From DYTO01 sp040757795 (lineage in GTDB: Archaea > Hadarchaeota > Hadarchaeia > Hadarchaeales > Hadarchaeaceae), in contig JBFLWG010000029.1 of assembly GCA_040757795.1 (NCBI GenBank), positions 1-13,588 of the forward strand: 13,588 nt of DNA, given 5' to 3'. Positions 1-7,900 of the stretch are shown here, in pieces. The notes beneath the pieces are model-generated. The model worked only from the letters and a program-made list of their open reading frames with translations. It searched no databases and was not told where the DNA came from. How positions within the stretch are numbered: position 1 is the stretch's first letter; every line of letters begins with the position of its first letter. Made by a program: the position numbers and the translations under genes.

Positions 1-3000
1 TGTGGGTGAAGGTCCCGCACATCCCGGCTAACGGCACCACAACCGTCATTCTCTACTACGGCAACCCCTCAGCGAAATCCGCAGCAAGAGGCTCCGCCGT
101 CTTTGATTTCTTCGACGACTACCCGGGAAGTACGATCGACAACGGAAAGTGGAGCGTCAGGCACGGCTCGCCCTCTGTTGCCAATTCGATTCTGACCCTC
201 GAGGGCGGCAACGGGAAGGACGCGATAAGGAGCAGGGACGCCTGGGGCACAGGCTACGCGTTCAGGTACAGGGAGAGGCCCAGGAACGCCACGGAGTCGC
301 AGGACGCCTGGTCGAACGCCAGCAGCTCGTGGGACTTCTCCGACGACTCCGAGGCAATATACATGTTCCCCGGGAACAACGTCATGTACTTCAGGACGAG
401 GAAGGGCGGCATCCAGACGAACGACGGGGGCCAGTGGACGGTGTGGGACCCGCACTGGACGGTGTTCGAGATGCAGCGGCAGGATTGGAGCGCGAGGCTG
501 CTCGGCAACGACGGCCTGATAGCCCAGGTCACCACGAACGTCCCAACGGTGCCGCTTTTCGTGGGGCACGAGGCGAACGTGAGCACGCTGCTCGTGGACT
601 GGTCACTCGTCCGGAAGCTGGCCCAGATTGAGCCCACCGCAATAGTGGGGACGGAAGATGAGGAAGTGCCGGCCCGGGCTTTCGTGAAGGCGAAGGACCT
701 GGGAGGCCCAGGCCACGCCGTCCAGGAGGAGCTCCCCGAGAACACCTACTTCTGGCGCGTCCGTGCGGTGGACGGCGCAGGGAACGAGGGCCGGTGGTCG
801 AAAGCGAGGTATTTCCAGGTCAAGCGGGACCCGACGCCGCCTCCGGTTCCGGCTTTGGTCTCCCCTGAGAACAACTCGGCCACGGACAACACCCCGGGGT
901 TCAAGTGGTCAGCTGTGGATGATCCATCAGGCGTCTCCTACGAGCTGCAGTACACGAACAACCTGGAACTGCTGGCCGCGCCCGGCCCCGTGACGGAGGG
1001 CCTCCTGAGCTGGTGGAGGTTCGACGGCGACGGGAACGACAGCTGGGGCGGGAACCACGGCGAGGTAAGGGGCGCCAGCTTCGTCGACGGCAGGTCCGGC
1101 CAGGCCCTGAGCTTCGACGGCGTCAATGATCTCGTCACGGTCGGGAACCAGCCGTCGCTCAACTTCGGGACGGGCGACTTCTCCCTCTCGGTCTGGATGA
1201 GGACGACCCACCCGAACAGCTCGTTCTTCATTGGCAAGGGCGCCACTGACCGGCCGGGATACGGCGTGGCCCACTGGGGAGGGAACGTCAGCTTCTCTGT
1301 AACATTCGGAAGCTCCGGCTTCAGCCGCGTCGCCTTCCCCGACGCGCAGGTTGTTGACGGGGACTGGCACCTCGTCACTGCTGTCAGGGAGGCAGGCTCC
1401 TTGAAGCTCTACATAGACGGGGAGCTCGCGGCCGGGCCGTCCGGCCCCCAAGTTGCGGACATCAGTAGCGGCTCCGACTTCATCATAGGGGCCACGGCCG
1501 GCTACTTCTACAGGGGGGAGCTCGACGACGCCATGGTGTACGGCCGGGCGCTCAGCGCGGATGAGGTGAGGCATAACTACAACCCGTCGGCGGCCCCCGT
1601 TTCAATGGAATGGCTCGTAGGGTGGGGCCGCAGGATGCCGGTGACGGTGGCCAGCCAAGGCGCCCTGTCAGATTACCAGGTAAGTGTGGATGTGCCGCTG
1701 AGGCCGGCCATGCGCCCGGACGCGGCCGACATCAGGTTCACCCTGGGCGACGGCGTCACTCTCCTGCCCCACTGGGTGGAAAGCCGCGGCCAGGCGTCGG
1801 CAAGGGCCTGGGTAAGGGTGCCGCTGCTCAATGCCGGAAAAACAGGCTTCTACGTTTATTACGGGAACCCTGCGGCTTCCGGAGCGGAGAATGGTTCTGC
1901 CGTGTTCGAGTTCTTCGACGACGCAAGCATGGACCGGTCAGGCAGCTACACCCAGGTCGACTTGTACAGCTCGGGGGCGGGCGGCGTCCTGTCGTACGAC
2001 CCCGCCGGCAGGAAATACGACATCTCGACCGCAAACGACGTGTCCGCGTGGACGGTCCCGGTGGCAGGCGAGGACCTGGAGATAAGTTTCATGGCCAGGA
2101 CCCCGGCGGCGCTCTCCACATACGAACAGTTCGGCGCGGTGATGCGGTACTCAGGCGCCGGCGCATACTGGCTGTCGGCGAGGAACGTTTACCCCAGCGA
2201 GATAGTCGCGGTGAAAAACCCGGCGCCTCCGAGCGAGTCGTTCACGACGATCGCCTCCTCGCGCTACCAGGGATACGCGATCGAATCCGGTACGTGGTAT
2301 AGCGTGAGCGCCAGGGCCGTGGGAAACGAGCTGTCTTTCCTGATTTCCCTTGAGAACAAGAGCCTCGCGGTGACCGACGCCAGCTACGGGTTTGGTCGTC
2401 CCGGCATCATAATCTTCAGCGGCGCCCCGGCCTCGTTTGCGTTCAGGGACGTGCGGGTCAGAAAGCTCGCGTCCGTGGAACCTGCCGCTAGCGTCGGCGC
2501 CGAGGAGTACGCCCCGCCGTCGGTTTCAGGCTTGGTCGCGAATGTGAAAAACCTGGCGGAGCCATCATACCAGGTGCCGGAAGACGCGCCCCTTGTCGAA
2601 AACACGTACTACTGGCGCGTGAGGGCAATCGACGGCGCTGGTAACATCAGCGAATGGTCTGACGTCTGGTCCTTCACCGTGTCCTCGGACAGCGAGCCGC
2701 CGGTTTCCGCAGTTGAAAGCATCTCGCCATACTGGAGGGGCGGGCTCCCGTTCACCGTGACAGCCCGCGCAACTGACGACAGGAGCGGCGTGGCGGGCGT
2801 GGCCCTCTGGTACAGGTTCAGCCAGGACAACATGGCGTGGGGCGGGTGGAAGGAGTTCGGCGCGGACAACGACGAGCCATACGGGTGGGATTTCGGAGCG
2901 CCAGATGGGGACGGCCACTACCAGTTCTACACAATCGCGGTTGACAAGGTCGGCAACATTGAATCCGCGCCGGAAATCGCTGACGCGAGCGCGGGCGTGG

Positions 3001-4460
3001 ACACGGCACCCCCGATGACCAGCCACGAGCTTTCTGGTGAGGCGGGCGGCGCCGGATGGTGGCGCGGCGATGTCAGCGCCAAGTTGAACGCCACAGACAA
3101 CCTGAGTGGGGTCGGCACGACACTTTACCGCGTTGATGAAAACTCGTGGGAGGCATACGCGGATTCATTCACCGTCGTCGGCGACGGCGTTCACCGGATT
3201 GATTATTACTCTGTAGACATTGCTGGCAACGAGGAAAATGTGAAATCAATCGAAATAAAAATCGACACGCTTCCGTCCGCGACCTCGCATGAGCTCTCGG
3301 GTGTTGTTGGAAACGCCGGGTGGTGGCGCAGTGACGTTACTGTGACTCTCAGCACGGCCGACGACAACAGCCTGACAGCGGATGTGAGCGGTGTGGATTA
3401 CACCGAGTACCGCGTTGACGGCAGGGAATGGACCAAGTACTCTACTCCGTTTGTGGTCAGCGGGGATGGCATTCATTTAGTTGAATACCGCTCCGCCGAT
3501 GTCGCCGGCAACGAGGAGGCAATAAAGTCAATAGAAATAAAAATCGACGCCACGCCGCCTGCTTCTTTCGCCGACCCGGTCGAGCCGTACTGGCAGACAT
3601 TTATGCCGGTTGAAATCACGGCCGCAGCTTCTGACGGCAGGAGCGGGGTCGCGGGAGTCGAGCTGTTCTACCGCCACTCCTCCGACAACAGGGAGTGGGG
3701 CAGGTGGGCGTCGCTCGGGGCGAAGGGGGCCCCTCCGAGGTCGTGGAGGTTCGACGCCCCAGCAGGCTATGGTTTCTACCAGGTTTACACGGCTGCAGAA
3801 GATGTCGCGGGCAATGCTGAAAACGCTCCAGTCGAGCCGGACCAGGGCTTCTGCGCGGTGATTCCGGCTGTGATCGACATCGACCCCGACACCCTGAACC
3901 TGAACAGCCAGGGCAAATGGATAACCGCGTACATTGAGCTGCCCGTTGGCTTCAATCCAGAAAATATCGGCGTTGGCACAGTTGCTCTGGAAGGCGGCGT
4001 GTTGATGGAAGGCGTGCTGTCTGCAGAGTTGCGCCCAACAGAAGTGGGAGACCACGACAACGACGGCGTGCCGGACCTGATGGTAAAGTTCGACAGGTCG
4101 GCCGTGCAGGGTCTGGTGAGCGTCGGTGATAACATCAAGCTGACCGTCATCGGGAAGTGGAACGAGATTCCTTTCCGCGGCACCGGCAGCATCCGGGTCA
4201 TCGACCCGGGCCATGGAAGCGGTGGCCAAGGCAACGGTCATGGGAATAATGGAAACCAAGGGGGCCAGGGACAGTCGCAGTCCAACCAGGGGCACGGAGG
4301 GGCGCCGCCCGGGCAGAGTTCCAACAACGGCCAGGGCCCGCCAGCGACGCCACCAAACCAAAGTAACCAAGGAAATCAAGGCGGCAATGAAGGAAATGGA
4401 CAAAATCAGGGCAACGGTCAGGGGAATCAGGGAAATGGTGGAAACAAAAAAAGCTCATAA
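1..4460 (+). CDS. Giant surface/secreted mosaic protein (DUF2341, LamG-like, Fn3-like, OmpL47-like modules), 5' partial
   Basis: The frame is open from the first bases. A GTG at 6 is not a credible start, because it falls inside a DUF2341 motif (WVKVP...LYYGNPSA...FFDDY), so the N-terminus and any signal peptide lie upstream. Order of modules by nucleotide: DUF2341 end plus concanavalin-like domain (to ~660); Fn3-like second half with the YFWRVRAVDGAGN motif (~661-820); Fn3-like first half ending YELQY (~838-963); LamG-like domain (SWWRFDG...ALSFDG, ~985-1590); second DUF2341 plus concanavalin-like domain (~1606-2506); Fn3 second half (~2515-2685); an Ig-like module with EPPVS/SGVAGV motifs (~2692-2995), repeated at ~3549-3855; two OmpL47-like repeats (3000-3548); a C-terminal beta domain beginning IDIDPDTLNL (~3870-4205); Gly/Asn/Gln tail. 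No C-terminal membrane anchor is visible. Such modules bind glycans or mediate contact, so a cell-surface or extracellular adhesive/glycan-binding role is inferred, not shown. Confidence 0.85.
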   Translation, partial: WVKVPHIPANGTTTVILYYGNPSAKSAARGSAVFDFFDDYPGSTIDNGKWSVRHGSPSVANSILTLEGGNGKDAIRSRDAWGTGYAFRYRERPRNATESQDAWSNASSSWDFSDDSEAIYMFPGNNVMYFRTRKGGIQTNDGGQWTVWDPHWTVFEMQRQDWSARLLGNDGLIAQVTTNVPTVPLFVGHEANVSTLLVDWSLVRKLAQIEPTAIVGTEDEEVPARAFVKAKDLGGPGHAVQEELPENTYFWRVRAVDGAGNEGRWSKARYFQVKRDPTPPPVPALVSPENNSATDNTPGFKWSAVDDPSGVSYELQYTNNLELLAAPGPVTEGLLSWWRFDGDGNDSWGGNHGEVRGASFVDGRSGQALSFDGVNDLVTVGNQPSLNFGTGDFSLSVWMRTTHPNSSFFIGKGATDRPGYGVAHWGGNVSFSVTFGSSGFSRVAFPDAQVVDGDWHLVTAVREAGSLKLYIDGELAAGPSGPQVADISSGSDFIIGATAGYFYRGELDDAMVYGRALSADEVRHNYNPSAAPVSMEWLVGWGRRMPVTVASQGALSDYQVSVDVPLRPAMRPDAADIRFTLGDGVTLLPHWVESRGQASARAWVRVPLLNAGKTGFYVYYGNPAASGAENGSAVFEFFDDASMDRSGSYTQVDLYSSGAGGVLSYDPAGRKYDISTANDVSAWTVPVAGEDLEISFMARTPAALSTYEQFGAVMRYSGAGAYWLSARNVYPSEIVAVKNPAPPSESFTTIASSRYQGYAIESGTWYSVSARAVGNELSFLISLENKSLAVTDASYGFGRPGIIIFSGAPASFAFRDVRVRKLASVEPAASVGAEEYAPPSVSGLVANVKNLAEPSYQVPEDAPLVENTYYWRVRAIDGAGNISEWSDVWSFTVSSDSEPPVSAVESISPYWRGGLPFTVTARATDDRSGVAGVALWYRFSQDNMAWGGWKEFGADNDEPYGWDFGAPDGDGHYQFYTIAVDKVGNIESAPEIADASAGVDTAPPMTSHELSGEAGGAGWWRGDVSAKLNATDNLSGVGTTLYRVDENSWEAYADSFTVVGDGVHRIDYYSVDIAGNEENVKSIEIKIDTLPSATSHELSGVVGNAGWWRSDVTVTLSTADDNSLTADVSGVDYTEYRVDGREWTKYSTPFVVSGDGIHLVEYRSADVAGNEEAIKSIEIKIDATPPASFADPVEPYWQTFMPVEITAAASDGRSGVAGVELFYRHSSDNREWGRWASLGAKGAPPRSWRFDAPAGYGFYQVYTAAEDVAGNAENAPVEPDQGFCAVIPAVIDIDPDTLNLNSQGKWITAYIELPVGFNPENIGVGTVALEGGVLMEGVLSAELRPTEVGDHDNDGVPDLMVKFDRSAVQGLVSVGDNIKLTVIGKWNEIPFRGTGSIRVIDPGHGSGGQGNGHGNNGNQGGQGQSQSNQGHGGAPPGQSSNNGQGPPATPPNQSNQGNQGGNEGNGQNQGNGQGNQGNGGNKKSS
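3000..3548 (+). repeat. Tandem OmpL47-like repeats within the mosaic protein
   Basis: Two consecutive ~90-residue units share TSHELSG near the start, GWWR, then a YRVD...W...F.V.GDG(V/I)H core, and finish with AGNEE...KSIEIKID. The endings (3216-3268 and 3496-3548) are similar at DNA level too, including an identical GAAATAAAAATCGAC. The second unit carries a short insertion (around LTADVSG) between its first strands. The flanking Ig-like modules (~2692-2995 and ~3549-3855) are also related to each other through SPYW/EPYW, RSGVAGV and the spacing of W residues. This is internal duplication of surface-protein modules. Confidence 0.75.
4206..4457 (+). repeat. Low-complexity Gly/Asn/Gln-rich C-terminal tail
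   Basis: About 84 codons made almost only of Gly, Asn, Gln, Ser, Pro and His follow the last folded domain, with irregular GNQGG/GNGQ/NQGN units and a short KKSS end. The segment is predicted disordered and hydrophilic. It has no LPXTG-like, PGF-CTERM-like or transmembrane signature, so it does not look like a standard anchoring tail. The DNA is degenerate in the same way (GGNAAY/CAGGG units) and could vary in length by slippage. Confidence 0.8.
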
Positions 4461-4488
4461 AGCATGCCAGCCCAGCTGATGTGAGGTT

Positions 4489-5199
4489 ATGGAAGAAAAG
4501 GAAAGGATAATGAAGTGGATCGCCGGCGACATCGCCCTCTCAGGCAACCCCGGAGAGACCATAAAGAGGTGGCGGGAAAGGTTCGACGTCAACCAGACGG
4601 AGCTGGCCAAGGCCATCAGGGTCTCCCCCTCCGTGGTCAGCGACTACGAGGCCAGCAGGAGGAAGTCCCCAGGGGCGACCACAATCAAGCGCATCACCGA
4701 AGCCCTCCTCAAGCTGGACGAGGAGAGGGGAGGAGAGGTCAGCAGGACATTCTCCCACGCCTTTGGCACCCAGCTGCCGCCCGACGTCGTGCTGGAGATA
4801 AGGGAGTACCGCCAGCCGGTCGACGGCAAGACGGTCGCCAAGGCCGTGAGCGGGGAGGTCGTCTCAGGGAAGGAGTTCCTGGAGCAGAAGCTCTTCGGCT
4901 ACACCGCCATCGACAGCTACAAGGCCATCATCAGCATGTCCCCCGAGGACTTCAGGCGCATCTACGGCATGACGACCGAGAGGGTCCTGGCGTTCACAGG
5001 GGTGACGGCCGGCCGTTCCCCGATGGTGGCCATCCGGGTGATAGGGATAACTCCGGGGATGGTGGTGCTCCACGGGGACCTGAAGGATGTGGACCCTCTG
5101 GGGATAAAGATAGCCCAGCTCCTAAAGGTGCCTCTGGTGATCTCCCGCCTGCCCACTGTGGTCGACCTGATATCCGGCCTGAGGAAGTGCTCCCCCTGA
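4489..5199 (+). CDS. HTH (XRE/Cro-type) transcriptional regulator, archaeal family next to HMG-CoA synthase
   Basis: The 236-residue protein has an N-terminal helix-turn-helix at about residues 24-77. The second helix is QTELAKAI and the recognition helix is SPSVVSDYE, followed by RRKSPG, the signature of a conserved archaeal regulator family (COG1709-like, from memory). The remaining ~150 residues form a conserved putative sensing domain with the segments LFGYTAIDSYKAI, TTERVLAFTGV, GRSPMVAIRV and VLHGDLKDVD. No ligand is known to me. ATG at 4489 has a GAGGT only one base upstream, and an internal ATG at 4510 (Met8) also has AAGGA close by, so the start is uncertain by 7 residues. The gene lies 28 bp after the surface-protein gene and directly upstream of the mevalonate operon, suggesting control of that operon. 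This regulatory target is an inference. Confidence 0.85.
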   Translation: MEEKERIMKWIAGDIALSGNPGETIKRWRERFDVNQTELAKAIRVSPSVVSDYEASRRKSPGATTIKRITEALLKLDEERGGEVSRTFSHAFGTQLPPDVVLEIREYRQPVDGKTVAKAVSGEVVSGKEFLEQKLFGYTAIDSYKAIISMSPEDFRRIYGMTTERVLAFTGVTAGRSPMVAIRVIGITPGMVVLHGDLKDVDPLGIKIAQLLKVPLVISRLPTVVDLISGLRKCSP

Positions 5200-5226
5200 T
5201 TTTTACGGCGATTGACGATTCTTTTT
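5200..5226 (+). terminator. Possible T-tract terminator after the regulator
   Basis: Two runs of five T (5200-5204 and 5222-5226) follow the regulator's TGA. Archaeal RNA polymerase can terminate at U-tracts without a hairpin. The runs are short, so this is weak. Confidence 0.3.
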
Positions 5227-5234
5227 CCGACACT

Positions 5235-5250
5235 CGAAAGACTTTTAAGC
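5235..5250 (+). promoter_or_regulatory. BRE/TATA promoter of the HMG-CoA synthase operon
   Basis: CGAAAG (BRE-like, 5235-5240) is followed by a TATA-like ACTTTTAAG. Archaeal initiation usually occurs about 25 bases downstream of the TATA centre, predicting a start near 5270, about 20 bases before the TTG codon. The same CGAAAG plus T-rich/TTAA arrangement is seen at 12548-12561, which supports this as the organism's promoter style. Confidence 0.6.
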
Positions 5251-5270
5251 CATTCAAGAACAGTAAAACA

Positions 5271-5291
5271 AAATTAGAGGTCGGATAATTT
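5271..5291 (+). promoter_or_regulatory. Inverted repeat around the ribosome-binding site and TTG start of HMG-CoA synthase
   Basis: AAATTA (5271-5276) and TAATTT (5286-5291) are exact inverted repeats separated by nine bases that contain most of the Shine-Dalgarno AGAGGT (5276-5281). The right arm overlaps the TTG start codon. It sits right after the predicted transcription start, so it could act as an operator for the adjacent HTH protein or as a weak RNA hairpin. AT-only arms of six bases can also arise by chance. Confidence 0.35.
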
Positions 5292-6342
5292 GCCCGCAGA
5301 AGTAGGCATAATTGGTTATGGAGTTTACATCCCCCAATACCGGATAAAAGCGGAAGAAATCGCGAAGGTCTGGGGCGCTGACCCCCAGAGGATAAAGCAC
5401 GGTCTTTTGATAACCGAGAAATCTGTACCTGGCCCCGACGAGGACTCGGCGACGATAGCCGTGGAGGCCGCGAGGAACGCCGTGAAAAGGGCCGGGGTGA
5501 ACCCGGCTGACATAGGCGCGATCTACGTTGGCTCTGAATCCCACCCATACGCCGTGAAGCCCACCGCCACAATCGTCGCGGAAGCCATAGAGGCTACCCC
5601 AAACCTGATGGCCGCCGACTATGAGTTCGCGTGCAAGGCGGGGACGGCAGGGCTCCAGGCCTGCATGGGGTCGGTCGGGGCAGAAATAATAAAGTACGGG
5701 ATGGGGATAGGGACGGACACCTCCCAGGGGGCCCCCGGCGACGCTCTCGAGTACACGGCCGCCGCAGGCGGCGCCGCATTCCTTGTGGGGAACAACGGGA
5801 CCGAGGCCATCGCATCCATAGACGGCACCCTCTCATACACCACGGACACCCCGGACTTCTGGAGGAGGGAGATGAGGCCCTACCCAAGGCACGGGGGCAG
5901 GTTCACGGGGAAGCCGGCCTACTTCAAGCACGTCCTTTCGGCGGCTCACGGCCTCCTCAGGAAGCTCAAGCTCACGCCCCAGGACTTCACCTACGCCGTC
6001 TTCCACCAGCCGAACGGGAAGTTCCCGCTCCAGGTTGCCGAGGAGCTGGGGTTCTCAAAGGAACAGGTGACGGCTGGCCTCCTGACGCCCAAGATAGGGA
6101 ACACCTACTCCGCGGCGTCCATGATGGGGCTGGCGTCTGTCCTGGACGAGGCAAAGCCGGGCGACAGGATACTGGTGGTCTCCTACGGCTCAGGGGCGGG
6201 GAGCGACGCCTTCAGTATTGTCGTCAAGGACGCCATCACGACCCGGCGGGACCTGGCGCCGAAGACCGCGGACTACATCAACAAGAAGACATACATCGAC
6301 TACGCGACATACGCGAAGTACAAGAGGCTGCTGGTGAGGTGA
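5290..6342 (+). CDS. Hydroxymethylglutaryl-CoA synthase
   Basis: This enzyme condenses acetoacetyl-CoA with acetyl-CoA to HMG-CoA in the mevalonate pathway, which supplies archaeal isoprenoid lipids. At 350 residues it has the usual archaeal length. The expected catalytic triad is visible: Glu83 in VGSESHPYAVKP, the nucleophile Cys115 in EFACKAGTAGLQ and His239 in VFHQPNGKFP. A further conserved block is GNTYSAASMMGLASVLD. The start is TTG at 5290 with AGAGGT eight bases upstream; it gives the standard N-terminus (VGIIGYGVYIPQYRIKAEEI), and no ATG or GTG lies in a suitable place. It is the first gene of a three-gene operon, and its TGA directly abuts the thiolase ATG. The rare start codon may hold down translation. 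Confidence 0.96.
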   Translation: MPAEVGIIGYGVYIPQYRIKAEEIAKVWGADPQRIKHGLLITEKSVPGPDEDSATIAVEAARNAVKRAGVNPADIGAIYVGSESHPYAVKPTATIVAEAIEATPNLMAADYEFACKAGTAGLQACMGSVGAEIIKYGMGIGTDTSQGAPGDALEYTAAAGGAAFLVGNNGTEAIASIDGTLSYTTDTPDFWRREMRPYPRHGGRFTGKPAYFKHVLSAAHGLLRKLKLTPQDFTYAVFHQPNGKFPLQVAEELGFSKEQVTAGLLTPKIGNTYSAASMMGLASVLDEAKPGDRILVVSYGSGAGSDAFSIVVKDAITTRRDLAPKTADYINKKTYIDYATYAKYKRLLVR

Positions 6343-7506
6343 ATGAGAGACGTTGCAATAATAGGGGTCGGGCTCACGAAGTTCGGGGAGCTCTGGGATG
6401 TCTCATTCAGGGAGATGATGCTCGAGGCCGGCGTCAGGGCAATCGAGGACGCAGGGATAGACGGGAAGCAGCTCGACGCCATGTACGTAGGGAACATGTC
6501 GGGAGGGCAGTTCATAAAGCAGGAGCACATAGGCTCCATAATTGCTGATCACGCGGGGCTAGTTCACATTCCTTCCACGAGGGTTGAGGGGGCCTGCGCC
6601 TCGGGGGGCTTGGCCCTAAGGCAGTCTGTGATAGCCGTGGCGTCCGGCCTCCACGACTTTGTGGTGGCGGCTGGGATAGAGAAGATGACCGACGTCCTCA
6701 CGGAGGAAGCCACGGGGGCGCTGGCGACGGCGGCCGACCAGGAGTGGGAGGTCTACCAAGGGGCGACTTTCCCGGGACTGTATGGCCTGATGGCCAGGCG
6801 GCACATGTACGAGTTCGGGACTACCGAGGAGCAGCTGGCGATGGTGGCCGTGAAGAACCACCACAACGCATGCTTCAACCCATGCGCCCAGTACCACATG
6901 GACATCAAGGTCGACACCGTCATGAAGTCCGCGCCAGTGGCTCTGCCGCTGAAGCTTCTCGACTGCTCGCCGATAACAGACGGCGGGGCCTGCGTGATCC
7001 TGGCTCCGGCCGAAAAGGCGAGGAACTTCACGGACACCCCGATACTTGTGGCTGGCACCGGGCAGGCCAGCGACTACATCTCCCTGCACAGCCGGTCCTC
7101 CCTCACGAGCCTGGCGGCGACCATCGAGGCATCGAAGATGGCTTACAAGAAGGCGGGCGTGGGGCCGAATGACATCGACCTGGTCGAGGTCCACGACTGC
7201 TTCACCATCGCCGAGATAATGGCCGTGGAGGACCTGGGTTTCTGCAAGAAAGGGGAAGGGGGCAAGATCACGGAGGAAGGCATGACTGCCATAGGCGGGA
7301 AGATACCCGTGAACTCAAGCGGCGGCCTGAAGGGGAAGGGCCACCCGGTCGGCGCCACGGGCATAGCCCAGGCGGTCGAGCTCACTCTGCAACTCAGGGG
7401 CGAGGCCGGGAAGAGGCAGGTGACGGGCGCCGAGGTTGGGCTCGCCCACAACGTCGGGGGCTCCGGCGGGACGGCCGTCGTGCACATCCTCAGGAGGGGT
7501 GACTGA
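6343..7506 (+). CDS. Acetyl-CoA C-acetyltransferase (archaeal thiolase of the HMG-CoA synthase complex)
   Basis: It makes acetoacetyl-CoA from two acetyl-CoA and, in characterised archaeal homologues, passes it directly to HMG-CoA synthase in a complex bridged by a DUF35 protein. The 387-residue sequence has the nucleophilic Cys85 (VEGACASGGLALRQ), His284 in VEVHDCFTIAE and His334 in GKGHPVGATG. The C-terminal block reads NVGGSGG and lacks the second cysteine (CxG) of bacterial PhaA/FadA-type thiolases; this is typical of the SCP2-thiolase-like archaeal group, so it is not a defect. The ATG follows the previous stop directly and has GGTGAGGTGA upstream. Its TGA overlaps the next ATG by one base (TGATG), indicating translational coupling. 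Confidence 0.95.
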   Translation: MRDVAIIGVGLTKFGELWDVSFREMMLEAGVRAIEDAGIDGKQLDAMYVGNMSGGQFIKQEHIGSIIADHAGLVHIPSTRVEGACASGGLALRQSVIAVASGLHDFVVAAGIEKMTDVLTEEATGALATAADQEWEVYQGATFPGLYGLMARRHMYEFGTTEEQLAMVAVKNHHNACFNPCAQYHMDIKVDTVMKSAPVALPLKLLDCSPITDGGACVILAPAEKARNFTDTPILVAGTGQASDYISLHSRSSLTSLAATIEASKMAYKKAGVGPNDIDLVEVHDCFTIAEIMAVEDLGFCKKGEGGKITEEGMTAIGGKIPVNSSGGLKGKGHPVGATGIAQAVELTLQLRGEAGKRQVTGAEVGLAHNVGGSGGTAVVHILRRGD

Positions 7507-7898
7507 TGGCGGTCGCTAGGTTCTGGAGGGAGATTCCGAACAGGTACAACCTGGTGGGGACAAAGTGCGGGAACTGCAACAAGGTGATGTTTCCTCCGAG
7601 GTTCGTCTGCCCGTACTGCAGGCGGACGGGGAAGCTCGAACCCTACAAGCTCAGCCGGAAGGGGAAGGTGGTCACTTGCACCACAATCTACGCGGCGGCC
7701 AACGGATTCGAGGACCAGACCCCTTACTCCCTCGCGGTGGTGGAGCTGACGGACGGGCCGCGCCTGACCGCGCAGGTGACCGACTGCGACCCCGCGGACG
7801 TGAAGATTGGCGACGAGGTCGAGATGGTGTTCAGGCGGATGGGGCAGGACGGGGAGGACGGCGTCATCTACTACGGGTTCAAGGCAAAGAAAGTCTGA
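7506..7898 (+). CDS. DUF35 OB-fold/zinc-ribbon scaffold protein of the thiolase-HMG-CoA synthase complex
   Basis: This 130-residue protein starts with the family motif FWREIPNRYNLVGTKC. A rubredoxin-like zinc ribbon follows with Cys21, Cys24, Cys35 and Cys38 (CGNC and CPYC), then an OB-fold half (VVTCTTIYAAANGF...PYSLAVVELTDGPRLTAQV...IGDEVEMVFRR). In characterised archaea the DUF35 protein holds thiolase and HMG-CoA synthase together and contributes to the shared CoA channel; the gene order here matches. The start ATG overlaps the thiolase stop by one base and has a strong GGAGGGGTGA upstream. It is the last gene of the operon, and its stop is two bases from the stop of the convergent minus-strand gene. 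Confidence 0.93.
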   Translation: MAVARFWREIPNRYNLVGTKCGNCNKVMFPPRFVCPYCRRTGKLEPYKLSRKGKVVTCTTIYAAANGFEDQTPYSLAVVELTDGPRLTAQVTDCDPADVKIGDEVEMVFRRMGQDGEDGVIYYGFKAKKV

Positions 7899-7900
7899 AA

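Noticed and set aside
6..8. GTG at 6 as the true start of the giant protein
   Set aside because: It lies inside a conserved DUF2341 motif and the frame is open upstream (a Trp codon at 3-5 fits the motif), so the gene is cut by the window edge.
3528..4403. Long minus-strand open frame opposite the surface-protein gene
   Set aside because: It is a by-product of GC-rich codons on the plus strand. The translated product mirrors the repeats and low-complexity tail, and no ribosome-binding site or promoter is visible.
4206..4457. Repetitive DNA as a possible CRISPR or satellite array
   Set aside because: Units are irregular and in frame with a Gly/Asn/Gln protein tail; there are no conserved repeats with unique spacers.
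4515..5288. Long plus-strand frame overlapping the HTH regulator
   Set aside because: Its product is low-complexity Arg/Gly/His, and it only reflects codon bias of the true regulator frame.
7450..7480. Thiolase missing its C-terminal catalytic cysteine as a sign of inactivation
   Set aside because: The archaeal/SCP2-like thiolase group normally has NxGGSGG here, and the nucleophile and both histidines are intact.
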